Of a DNA stretch of 64,000 nucleotides, positions 56,837 through 64,000 are shown piece after piece. This stretch comes from Bacteroides intestinalis. GTDB lineage: Bacteria > Bacteroidota > Bacteroidia > Bacteroidales > Bacteroidaceae. The number at the start of each line of letters is the position of its first letter. The first letter of the stretch is position 1. Position numbers and translations under genes: made by a program. The DNA lies in contig NZ_QRZF01000006.1 of NCBI RefSeq assembly GCF_003464595.1, positions 327,938-391,937 on the forward strand, written 5' to 3'. The notes below the pieces were generated by a model. It worked only from the letters and a program-made list of their open reading frames with translations, searched no databases and was not told the origin of the DNA.

Positions 56837-58390
56837 ATGACATTTGAGATAATATTCGTGCTTTTGTCACTTTTGGGCATGGTTGTTGCATTAGTGTTGG
56901 ACAAAATGCGTCCAGGAATGGTATTGTTTTCCGTTGTGGTCTTGTTCTTATGTGCAGGTATTCTGAGCCCTAAAGAAATGTTGGAGGGGTTCAGTAATAA
57001 AGGAATGATTACCGTAGCCATGTTGTTTTTGGTTAGCGAAGGTATTCGTCAGTCGGGAGCATTGGGACAAGTAATCAAGAAGTTGCTTCCTATGGGGAAA
57101 ACTACCGTGTTTAAGGCCCAGCTACGCATGCTTCCCACGATTTCTTTTATTTCTGCTTTTCTTAATAACACCCCTGTTGTTGTCATATTTGCCCCGATTA
57201 TAAAACGTTGGGCTGAATCGGTAAAATTACCGGCTACTAAGTTTCTGATACCTCTTTCGTATGTGACCATTCTGGGTGGTATCTGTACTCTAATTGGAAC
57301 TTCTACCAATCTAGTGGTACATGGCATGATATTAGAGGCTGGCTATGAAGGATTCACCATGTTTGAGTTGGGTAAAGTCGGTATTTTCATTGCCATTGCA
57401 GGTATTATTTATTTGTTTTTATTTTCTTCCAAACTTTTGCCTGATGTTCGTACGGATGCGGTGAAGCTGGATGACGAGCAGGAAGAGGATAGTAGCTTGC
57501 ATCGGGTTGAAGCAGTGCTTGGTCCCCGTTTTCCGGGTATCAACAAGAAACTGGGTGAGTTTAATTTTAAACGTCACTATGGTGCTGCTGTTAAGGAAAT
57601 CAAGCGAAGCGGACAGAGCATTACGGAGAATTTGGATAATGAAGTCCTGCGCGATGGCGATACGCTGGTGGTGATGGCAGATGATTCTTTCGTTCAGACT
57701 TGGGGAGAATCCTCAGTGTTCGTTCTGTTGGCTAATGGTAAAGACAACGAGCCGGTTCCCGGAAAAGGGAAACGTTGGTTTGCTCTCGTTTTGCTGATAT
57801 TAATGATTGCCGGAGCTACAGTAGGGGAGTTACCGGTTGTGAAAGAAGCATTCCCGGATATTAAGTTGGATATGTTCTTCTTTGTTTCCGTGACTACTAT
57901 TATTATGGCATGGACAAAAATCTTCCCGGCGCGTAAATATACCAAATACATTTCTTGGGATATTCTGATAACCATTGCCTGTGCTTTTGCCATTAGTAAA
58001 GCGATGGTGAATTCTGGTGTGGCGGATATAGTAGCAAGTTATATCATTGGTCTGACTGAACATTACGGACCGCAGGTTTTATTGGCTGCCGTGTTTATCA
58101 TTACCAACTTATTTACTGAGTTAATCACAAATAATGCTGCTGCAGCATTGGCTTTCCCGTTGGCACTTTCCATTTCTTCGCAGATGGGCGTCAGCCCCAT
58201 GCCTTTCTTTGTGGTGATTTGCATGGCTGCATCTGCCAGTTTTTCCACACCAATTGGATACCAGACAAACCTGATCGTGCAAGGTATAGGAAACTATAAG
58301 TTTACCGATTTCGTGCGCATTGGTTTGCCGTTGAATATTATAGCATTCTTGATATCCATATTCCTGATACCATTAATTTGGCCCTTTTAA
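56837..58390 (+). CDS. SLC13/DASS-type sulfate permease with RCK_C-like insert
   Basis: Inner-membrane transporter of 517 residues with about 10-11 hydrophobic segments. The two halves each carry the DASS substrate/sodium motif: SAFLNNTPVVVIFAPII with LIGTSTNLVVHGM, and TELITNNAAAALAFPLAL with TPIGYQTNLIVQG. Between them is a soluble stretch (about 225-310; GAAVKEIKRSGQSI, LRDGDTLVVMA) resembling a TrkA-C/RCK_C domain, single rather than double as in many relatives. From its operon, sulfate is the likely substrate. Inference only; no transport specificity is readable. Confidence 0.88.
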   Translation: MTFEIIFVLLSLLGMVVALVLDKMRPGMVLFSVVVLFLCAGILSPKEMLEGFSNKGMITVAMLFLVSEGIRQSGALGQVIKKLLPMGKTTVFKAQLRMLPTISFISAFLNNTPVVVIFAPIIKRWAESVKLPATKFLIPLSYVTILGGICTLIGTSTNLVVHGMILEAGYEGFTMFELGKVGIFIAIAGIIYLFLFSSKLLPDVRTDAVKLDDEQEEDSSLHRVEAVLGPRFPGINKKLGEFNFKRHYGAAVKEIKRSGQSITENLDNEVLRDGDTLVVMADDSFVQTWGESSVFVLLANGKDNEPVPGKGKRWFALVLLILMIAGATVGELPVVKEAFPDIKLDMFFFVSVTTIIMAWTKIFPARKYTKYISWDILITIACAFAISKAMVNSGVADIVASYIIGLTEHYGPQVLLAAVFIITNLFTELITNNAAAALAFPLALSISSQMGVSPMPFFVVICMAASASFSTPIGYQTNLIVQGIGNYKFTDFVRIGLPLNIIAFLISIFLIPLIWPF

Positions 58391-58398
58391 TTTAGATT

Positions 58399-59004
58399 AT
58401 GACAGATAATAATATATATCCGATTTTTGATCGGATGTTGTCGAGACAAGATAAAGAAGAGCTCCTTGGACAACATAGTATGATGATATGGTTTACCGGA
58501 TTGAGCGGTTCCGGTAAGAGTACAATAGCTATTGCTTTGGAACGTGAATTGCACAAACGCGGTTTGCTGTGCCGTATTCTGGACGGAGATAATATCCGTA
58601 GCGGCATTAATAATAATTTGGGCTTTACCGAAGCCGACCGTGTGGAAAATATCCGTCGTATAGCGGAAGTCTCTAAACTTTTTATTGATACAGGCATTAT
58701 TACTATTGCTGCATTTATAAGTCCCAACAATGATATCCGCGAAATGGCTGCCAATATCATTGGTCAGGAAAATTTTCTTGAAGTCTACGTTAGCACTCCT
58801 CTTGCCGAGTGTGAGCGCAGGGACGTGAAAGGCTTGTATGCCAAGGCACGCCGGGGAGAGATTCAGAATTTTACCGGTATTTCTGCTCCGTTTGAGGCTC
58901 CTGCCCATCCGGCTTTGACTTTAGACACTTCAGTGCTCAGTCTGGAAGAGTCAGTCAACAAGTTGCTTGACCTTGTTTTATCAAAGATACAGATTAAAAA
59001 GTGA
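58399..59004 (+). CDS. cysC: Adenylyl-sulfate (APS) kinase
   Basis: 201 residues, cytoplasmic. Phosphorylates APS to PAPS. Walker A loop GLSGSGKST (about 34-42), then [41 protein letters not shown], and the lid region [18 protein letters not shown]. Follows the permease by 8 bp and cysD follows by 10 bp. Confidence 0.96.
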   Translation: MTDNNIYPIFDRMLSRQDKEELLGQHSMMIWFTGLSGSGKSTIAIALERELHKRGLLCRILDGDNIRSGINNNLGFTEADRVENIRRIAEVSKLFIDTGIITIAAFISPNNDIREMAANIIGQENFLEVYVSTPLAECERRDVKGLYAKARRGEIQNFTGISAPFEAPAHPALTLDTSVLSLEESVNKLLDLVLSKIQIKK

Positions 59005-59014
59005 TTATATAAAA

Positions 59015-59923
59015 ATGGAAGAATATAAATTAAGCCATCTGAAAGAGCTCGAAGCAGAGTCTATTCATATTATCCGTGAAGTGGCTGCGGAATTTGAAAA
59101 CCCAGTGATGCTTTATAGTATCGGAAAAGACTCTTCGGTGATGGTTCGCCTTGCTGAAAAGGCCTTTTATCCCGGCAAAGTCCCTTTTCCGTTGATGCAT
59201 ATCGATTCAAAATGGAAATTTAAAGAAATGATTCAGTTCCGCGACGAATATGCTAAGAAGTATGGGTGGAATCTGATTGTAGAGAGCAATATGGAAGCTT
59301 TCCATGCAGGAGTGGGACCATTTACGCATGGCAGTAAAGTACATACGGACCTGATGAAGACAAAAGCTCTGCTGAGTGCTTTGGACAAGTATAAGTTTGA
59401 TGCAGCTTTTGGCGGTGCACGCCGTGATGAAGAGAAGTCACGTGCAAAGGAACGTATCTTCTCTTTCCGTGATAAGTTCCACCAGTGGGACCCCAAAAAT
59501 CAACGTCCTGAATTGTGGGATATTTATAACGCCCGGGTACATAAGGGAGAAAGTATTCGTGTGTTCCCTTTGAGCAATTGGACTGAGCTGGACATCTGGC
59601 AATATATCCGTTTGGAAAATATTCCTATTGTTCCGTTGTATTATGCGAAGGAACGTCCTTGTGTTACGATTGATGGTAATCTGATTATGGCGGATGATGA
59701 TCGTTTGCCTGAAAAGTATCGGGATCAGATAGAAATGAAAATGGTCCGTTTCCGTACGTTAGGCTGTTGGCCTCTGACTGGTGCAGTGGAAAGCAACGCC
59801 GATACAATTGAAACGATTGTAGAAGAGATGATGACCACTACCAAGAGCGAACGTACTACCCGTGTAATCGACTTCGATCAGGAGGCCAGCATGGAGCAGA
59901 AAAAACGCGAGGGATACTTTTAG
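59015..59923 (+). CDS. cysD: Sulfate adenylyltransferase subunit 2
   Basis: 302 residues from ATG 59015 ([10 protein letters not shown]); an in-frame ATG at 58967 lies inside cysC and adds 16 unrelated residues. PP-loop ATP pyrophosphatase fold: [50 protein letters not shown], and the C-terminal RKKREGYF-like tail (EQKKREGYF). Forms APS from sulfate and ATP with CysN. Confidence 0.97.
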   Translation: MEEYKLSHLKELEAESIHIIREVAAEFENPVMLYSIGKDSSVMVRLAEKAFYPGKVPFPLMHIDSKWKFKEMIQFRDEYAKKYGWNLIVESNMEAFHAGVGPFTHGSKVHTDLMKTKALLSALDKYKFDAAFGGARRDEEKSRAKERIFSFRDKFHQWDPKNQRPELWDIYNARVHKGESIRVFPLSNWTELDIWQYIRLENIPIVPLYYAKERPCVTIDGNLIMADDDRLPEKYRDQIEMKMVRFRTLGCWPLTGAVESNADTIETIVEEMMTTTKSERTTRVIDFDQEASMEQKKREGYF

Positions 59924-59951
59924 GAATTAAAAATTAAGAATTAAAAATTAA
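59924..59951. repeat. Perfect 14-bp tandem pair between cysD and cysN
   Basis: GAATTAAAAATTAA occurs twice in tandem directly after the cysD stop region. Similar A/T words are common between Bacteroides genes. The 117-bp gap also has AAACCTGA words and an inverted AGGTTT, without clear function. Confidence 0.6.
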
Positions 59952-60040
59952 AACCTGAGGATTGGAATCTTAAACCTGACCTTTAGAACTTTAATGCTTA
60001 GGTTTACGAAGATAAAGGTGATAATTAAAAAATAGAAGTG

Positions 60041-61504
60041 ATGGAGAATAACTCTAAACTAAATATCAAGGAGTTTCTGGATAAAGATGAACAGAAAGAC
60101 TTGCTCCGTTTTCTGACTGCCGGTTCGGTAGATGATGGAAAATCAACGCTGATCGGACGTTTGTTGTTTGATAGTAAGAAATTGTACGAAGACCAGTTGG
60201 ATGCATTGGAACGCGATAGCAAACGAATGGGAAATGCCGGCGATCATATTGACTATGCGCTGTTGCTGGATGGCCTGAAAGCAGAACGCGAACAGGGTAT
60301 TACGATTGATGTGGCTTATCGCTATTTCTCCACCAACAATCGTAAATTTATCATTGCCGATACTCCGGGACATGAACAATATACACGTAATATGATTACG
60401 GGTGGTTCCACGGCTAATCTGGCTATTATTTTAGTAGATGCCCGTACAGGGGTGATTACACAAACGCGTCGTCACTCTTTCCTGGTTTCTTTGTTAGGTA
60501 TCAAGCATGTGGTGCTTGCTGTTAACAAGATGGACCTGGTAGATTTTTCAGAGGACCGCTTCAATGAAATAGTTAAGGAATATAAGGAATTTATTGCTCC
60601 GTTGAACATTCCGGATGTAACTTGTATTCCGCTATCAGCCCTGGATGGTGATAATGTAGTCGTTAAGTCTGAGCGTACTCCGTGGTATACCGGTATATCC
60701 TTGCTCGATTTCCTTGAGACAGTCCATATTGATAATGATCATAATTTGTCAGACTTCCGCTTCCCGGTACAATATGTGTTGCGGCCTAACCTCGATTTTC
60801 GTGGCTTCTGCGGTAAAGTAGCTTCAGGAATTGTGCGTAAAGGTGATGAAGTAGTTGCATTGCCTTCCGGTAAGAAATCACGTATTAAGAGCATTGTTAC
60901 TTATGATGGTGAACTGGATTATGCTTTTCCGCCTCAGTCTGTGACTTTGACGCTGGAAGATGAAATAGATGTATCAAGAGGAGAAATGCTGGTACATCCT
61001 GATAACTTGCCGGTTGTCGATCGTAATTTCGAGGCTATGCTGGTGTGGATGGATGAAGAACCGATGGATCTTAATAAATCATTTTTTATTAAACAAACCA
61101 CTAATCTGAGCCGTTCACGTATCAGTAGTATCAAGTATAAGGTAGATGTCAATACGATGGAACAATTGTCGGTTGAGAACGGACAATTAACTACTGATAG
61201 CTTGCCCATGCAGTTGAATCAGATAGCGCGTGTTGTGCTGACTACGGCAAAAGAATTATTCTTTGACCCTTATCAAAAGAATAAAGCAACAGGAGCCTTC
61301 ATTCTGATTGATCCGATAACTAACAATACCAGTGCTGTCGGTATGATTATCGATAGGGTAGAGGATAAAGACATGCATATTTCGGAAGATCTTCCTGTCT
61401 TGAATTTACCGAAGCTTGGCATTGCTCCCGAACACTATGAAATCATAGAGAAAGCGGTGAAAGACTTGGAGCGTCAGGGTATTGAAGTGAAAATCATTAA
61501 ATAA
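60041..61504 (+). CDS. cysN: Sulfate adenylyltransferase subunit 1 (GTPase)
   Basis: 487 residues from ATG 60041 (MENNSKLN). Elongation-factor-like GTPase that drives CysD: P-loop GSVDDGKST, switch [20 protein letters not shown], followed by two beta-barrel domains. No APS kinase domain is fused at the C-terminus (as in CysNC), in agreement with the separate cysC gene. Confidence 0.96.
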   Translation: MENNSKLNIKEFLDKDEQKDLLRFLTAGSVDDGKSTLIGRLLFDSKKLYEDQLDALERDSKRMGNAGDHIDYALLLDGLKAEREQGITIDVAYRYFSTNNRKFIIADTPGHEQYTRNMITGGSTANLAIILVDARTGVITQTRRHSFLVSLLGIKHVVLAVNKMDLVDFSEDRFNEIVKEYKEFIAPLNIPDVTCIPLSALDGDNVVVKSERTPWYTGISLLDFLETVHIDNDHNLSDFRFPVQYVLRPNLDFRGFCGKVASGIVRKGDEVVALPSGKKSRIKSIVTYDGELDYAFPPQSVTLTLEDEIDVSRGEMLVHPDNLPVVDRNFEAMLVWMDEEPMDLNKSFFIKQTTNLSRSRISSIKYKVDVNTMEQLSVENGQLTTDSLPMQLNQIARVVLTTAKELFFDPYQKNKATGAFILIDPITNNTSAVGMIIDRVEDKDMHISEDLPVLNLPKLGIAPEHYEIIEKAVKDLERQGIEVKIIK

Positions 61505-61557
61505 TTTACCATTTGTATCATAAATGGTAAATTGAACATTGTCAAATTGCAAATAAG

Positions 61558-62664
61558 ATGGGTTTACTCGAATTTAATAAACTTCCTATAAATACATTGG
61601 TTGGAGCCGATTGGAAGACATTTAATGCTATTACGAAAGGACGTGAGATAGATGCAGCATACAAAGGCAAGTACCGCTTGACTAAAGCTGTGTGCCGATT
61701 GCTTTCTACTCTGGCTCCTTTACAGAATGGACGTTATGAGAAGCGGCTGGCATCTCAACCTTTGGAACATGATCCGGTATTCATCCTTGGCCATTGGCGT
61801 AGTGGAACTACCTTTGTGCATAATGTCTTTTCATGCGATAAACATTTTGGTTATAATACTACTTATCAGACCGTATTTCCGCATTTGATGATGTGGGGAC
61901 AGCCTTTCTTTAAGAAGAATATGAGTTGGCTGATGCCCGATAAGCGTCCTACGGATAATATGGAACTTGCTGTAGACCTGCCGCAGGAGGAAGAGTTTGC
62001 ACTGGCCAATATGATGCCTTATACTTATTATAATTTCTGGTTCCTTCCTAAATATCAGCAGGAATATGCAGATAAATATCTGTTGTTTAATGATATCACG
62101 GAGAAAGAACTGAAAGTGTTTGAAGAGGTATTTGTCAAGTTGATTAAGATATCATTGTGGAATACACGTGGAACGCAGTTCCTGAGTAAGAATCCACCGC
62201 ATACAGGGCGTGTGAAGGAACTTGTTAAGATGTTCCCCAATGCGAAGTTTGTTTATCTGATGCGTAATCCTTATACGGTATTTGAGAGTACCCGTAGTTT
62301 CTTCACGAATACGATTCAGCCATTAAAGTTGCAAGACATCAGTAACGAGGAACTGGAAAATAATATCCTTTCTATTTATGCTAAGTTATACCATAAATAT
62401 GAGGCGGATAAATCGTGCATCCCTGCCGGGAATCTGATTGAAGTTAAATTCGAAGATTTTGAGGCTGATGCTATGGGAATGACCGAAAAGATTTATCATG
62501 ATTTGTCTATTCCCGGATTTGCAGAGGCACGCGGTGACATCGAGAAGTATGTAGGTGGAAAGAAAGGATATAAGAAGAATAAATATAAATATGATGATCG
62601 TACTGTGCAATTGGTACAGGATAACTGGAATTTTGCACTGGATCAGTGGAACTATGAACTTTAA
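61558..62664 (+). CDS. PAPS-dependent sulfotransferase (probable sterol/steroid sulfotransferase)
   Basis: Cytoplasmic protein of 368 residues of the Sulfotransfer_3-like type. PAPS 5'-phosphosulfate loop GHWRSGTTFVHN (from residue 78), 3'-phosphate region KFVYLMRNPYTVFESTRSFF, and a late dimer/nucleotide segment EKYVGGKKGYKKNKYKYDD. Six neighbours upstream make or recycle PAPS. The layout corresponds, from memory, to the B. thetaiotaomicron cluster around BT0416, a sulfotransferase reported to sulfonate cholesterol and other steroidal metabolites. Sterol specificity here is carried over by this likeness and is not visible in motifs. Confidence 0.88.
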   Translation: MGLLEFNKLPINTLVGADWKTFNAITKGREIDAAYKGKYRLTKAVCRLLSTLAPLQNGRYEKRLASQPLEHDPVFILGHWRSGTTFVHNVFSCDKHFGYNTTYQTVFPHLMMWGQPFFKKNMSWLMPDKRPTDNMELAVDLPQEEEFALANMMPYTYYNFWFLPKYQQEYADKYLLFNDITEKELKVFEEVFVKLIKISLWNTRGTQFLSKNPPHTGRVKELVKMFPNAKFVYLMRNPYTVFESTRSFFTNTIQPLKLQDISNEELENNILSIYAKLYHKYEADKSCIPAGNLIEVKFEDFEADAMGMTEKIYHDLSIPGFAEARGDIEKYVGGKKGYKKNKYKYDDRTVQLVQDNWNFALDQWNYEL

Positions 62665-62680
62665 TTGAAAGGCTAATGAG

Positions 62681-63655
62681 ATGATGCAGAAGAAAATTCG
62701 TATGTATGGTATGCTATCCGCTTTTTTATATTGTGGGATGGCATCTGCACAGCAACAACAGCATACTGTGGAGATGATTCCATTCGGCAATATGGACCAG
62801 TGGGTAGACCGCCAGATTAAAGAGTCGGGCATTATCGGTGGCGCATTGAAGAATGTGTATGCTATCGGGCCGACTGCAACTATTCGTGAGAATAAGGCTT
62901 ATAAGAATATGGGTGGATCACCGTGGGCAACTTCCAATGTGATGGCACGTGTGGCTGGTATTACTAAAACAAACACCTCCGTGTTTCCTGAAAAACGTGA
63001 TGAAGGCTATTGCGCACGTATGGATACCCGTATGGAGAGTGTAAAGGTATTAGGAATCGTAGATATTACGGTGCTGGCTGCAGGTTCTATGTTTTTGGGT
63101 GAAGTACATGAGCCGATTAAGGGAACGAAGAATCCACAGAAGATGTTGAATTCCGGTATTCCTTTCACAAAGAAACCGATCGCTGTTCAGTTTGACTATA
63201 AAGTTAAGATGTCTGATAGAGAGAAGCGTATCCGCGCTACAGGTTTCAGCCGTATTACGGATGTAGACGGTAAAGATTTTCCGGAAGTGAATTTATTCCT
63301 GCAGAAACGTTGGGAAGACAAGGATGGAAATATTTTTGCGAAGCGTATAGGTACAATGGTGGTACGTTATTATAATACAACTGATGACTGGCGTAACAAT
63401 GTTACTTATTCAATCATGTACGGAGATATAACAGGTGATCCTGCCTATAAACCTCATATGATGCGTTTGCAAGTAGAAGAGCGTTATGCCATCAACAGTA
63501 AGGGAGAGAGTGTTCCCGTTAAAGAAGTGGCATGGGGAACGGAAGAAGATGTTCCTACTCATCTATTACTGCAATTTACTTCCAGTCATGGAGGTGCTTA
63601 TATTGGTTCTCCTGGTAATTCACTTTGGATTGATAATGTAAAGCTGGTATATTGA
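62681..63655 (+). CDS. PCMD-domain exported protein at the end of the sulfonation operon
   Basis: 324 residues, signal peptide ending GMASAQ. The body (about 35-324) fits the PCMD family (putative carbohydrate metabolism domain), a jelly-roll-like fold with conserved GGSPWATSNV and the C-terminal HGGAYIGSPGNSLWIDNVKLVY. Only 17 bp after the sulfotransferase stop, so part of the same transcript. A periplasmic or surface partner in a cytoplasmic sulfonation operon is unexpected; a role in uptake or presentation of the acceptor lipid or sterol is speculation. Confidence 0.75.
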   Translation: MMQKKIRMYGMLSAFLYCGMASAQQQQHTVEMIPFGNMDQWVDRQIKESGIIGGALKNVYAIGPTATIRENKAYKNMGGSPWATSNVMARVAGITKTNTSVFPEKRDEGYCARMDTRMESVKVLGIVDITVLAAGSMFLGEVHEPIKGTKNPQKMLNSGIPFTKKPIAVQFDYKVKMSDREKRIRATGFSRITDVDGKDFPEVNLFLQKRWEDKDGNIFAKRIGTMVVRYYNTTDDWRNNVTYSIMYGDITGDPAYKPHMMRLQVEERYAINSKGESVPVKEVAWGTEEDVPTHLLLQFTSSHGGAYIGSPGNSLWIDNVKLVY

Positions 63656-63677
63656 TCTTTATTTGAGATAAAATGAT

Positions 63678-63711
63678 AGAGTTGTGTTCGGAAGGGCACA
63701 ACTCTTTTTTG
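63678..63711 (+). terminator. Terminator of the cysQ-PCMD operon
   Basis: AGAGTTGTG (63678-63686) pairs perfectly with CACAACTCT (63697-63705), followed by TTTTTG. Begins 23 bp after the stop codon. Confidence 0.85.
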
Positions 63712-63788
63712 TTTAAAGGGGGATATAATGCGTAAGTTTTAGTCTGATAACTATTTACTTGGCAATAGGGTATAAGGAGGATATATTT

Positions 63789-63860
63789 ATGGAAAAGCTT
63801 TCCATATCAATGTTTCCGGAGACTATTAGAAGGATGATTCTGGTATTTCATAAGTATTGA
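63789..63860 (+). CDS. Possible very small ORF behind a strong Shine-Dalgarno
   Basis: ATG 63789 opens a 23-codon frame (MEKLSISMFPETIRRMILVF then HKY, stop TGA). TAAGGAGG lies 9 bp upstream of the ATG, a near-perfect Shine-Dalgarno, which is unusual because Bacteroides genes seldom use one. It lies between two convergent terminators. Could be a small protein, or chance. No similarity recognised. Confidence 0.3.
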   Translation: MEKLSISMFPETIRRMILVFHKY

Positions 63861-63865
63861 TAAGA

Positions 63866-63901
63866 CAAAAAAAGAGTTGTGCCAAATCTGACACAACTCT
63901 T
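63866..63901 (-). terminator. Terminator of the right-edge minus-strand gene
   Basis: Perfect 10-bp stem AAGAGTTGTG/CACAACTCTT (63872-63881 with 63892-63901). On the minus strand it is followed by a run of T (63873-63867 complement). Its stem is the same sequence as the terminator at 63678-63711. Confidence 0.8.
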
Positions 63902-63928
63902 CCCAAATAAAATTTGGTACCCTATATC

Positions 63929-64000
63929 TTATTCCAGAATCACTACACGGTTCAGATAGTTCTTACCGAACATGTTAGCTGTACCACCGAATCCTACGAG
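63929..64000 (-). CDS. C-terminal end of a minus-strand gene, probably OmpA-like
   Basis: The last 23 codons of a gene running off the right edge, reading LVGFGGTANMFGKNYLNRVV then ILE and stop (63929-63931). A closing N-x-x-NRVVI motif after a GFG/GYG-type turn is typical of OmpA/MotB peptidoglycan-binding domains in Bacteroides. Too little is visible for a firm call; followed by its own terminator at 63866. Confidence 0.5.
   Translation of the reverse strand, partial: LVGFGGTANMFGKNYLNRVVILE

Overview
The window is a chromosomal segment of a gut Bacteroides (or very close relative). Supporting signs are SusC/SusD pairs, two hybrid two-component regulators of the kind that control polysaccharide utilisation loci (PULs), glycoside hydrolases with lipoprotein or Sec signals, Bacteroides-type promoters (-7 box TAnnTTTG), and a Bacteroides-type mobilizable element. 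From memory, not from a search, the gene order at 5-19 kb matches the arabinan PUL and galactose genes of B. thetaiotaomicron (BT0365-BT0373). The order at 56-63.6 kb matches its sulfate-activation/sulfotransferase cluster (about BT0412-BT0417). No species call is possible from this alone.

Layout. (1) 1-13,980: an arabinan PUL. It has a partial SusC-like receptor and a LamG lipoprotein with a duplicated C-terminal domain (minus strand), the hybrid regulator (minus), and a plus-strand GH43-GH51-GH43 operon. The two promoters of this PUL carry the same double 9-bp site with the same spacing to the -7 box, most likely the regulator's operator. (2) 14,053-18,976: galactose/mannose metabolism: galM-gluP-galK (minus) and manA (plus). 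(3) 19,045-21,216: a small envelope operon (YtxH, holin-like/YqjE-like, short protein), a lipocalin-like lipoprotein and a SPOR-domain lipoprotein. (4) 21,408-32,848 and 41,207-55,526: a second PUL. Its left half is a minus-strand GH95-GH29-GH105-PL8 operon plus a divergent hybrid regulator. Its right half is a plus-strand operon of two SusC/SusD pairs followed by GH88 and GH2 enzymes. Together these should release unsaturated uronic acid, fucose and galactose from a fucosylated uronic-acid polymer. I cannot name the polymer, and I see no sulfatase.

(5) About 33.0-41.1 kb: an integrative and mobilizable element of roughly 8 kb separates the regulator from the SusCD operon of that second PUL. 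It carries a tyrosine integrase, a small HTH protein, a MobV relaxase with a hairpin-rich probable oriT, and cargo including an Erm(F)-like 23S rRNA methyltransferase (macrolide-lincosamide-streptogramin B resistance). Its exact ends are not settled.

(6) 55,527-64,000: an intergenic array of four 22-bp palindromic repeats, then cysQ, a SLC13-type sulfate permease, cysC, cysD, cysN, a sulfotransferase and a PCMD-domain exported protein. There is no PAPS reductase or sulfite reductase here, so the operon looks built to supply and recycle PAPS for sulfonation rather than to make cysteine. A minus-strand gene, probably OmpA-like, runs off the right edge.

No rRNA, tRNA or CRISPR array was seen. 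Residue numbers were counted by hand. Names rest on motif and family recognition without database searches.
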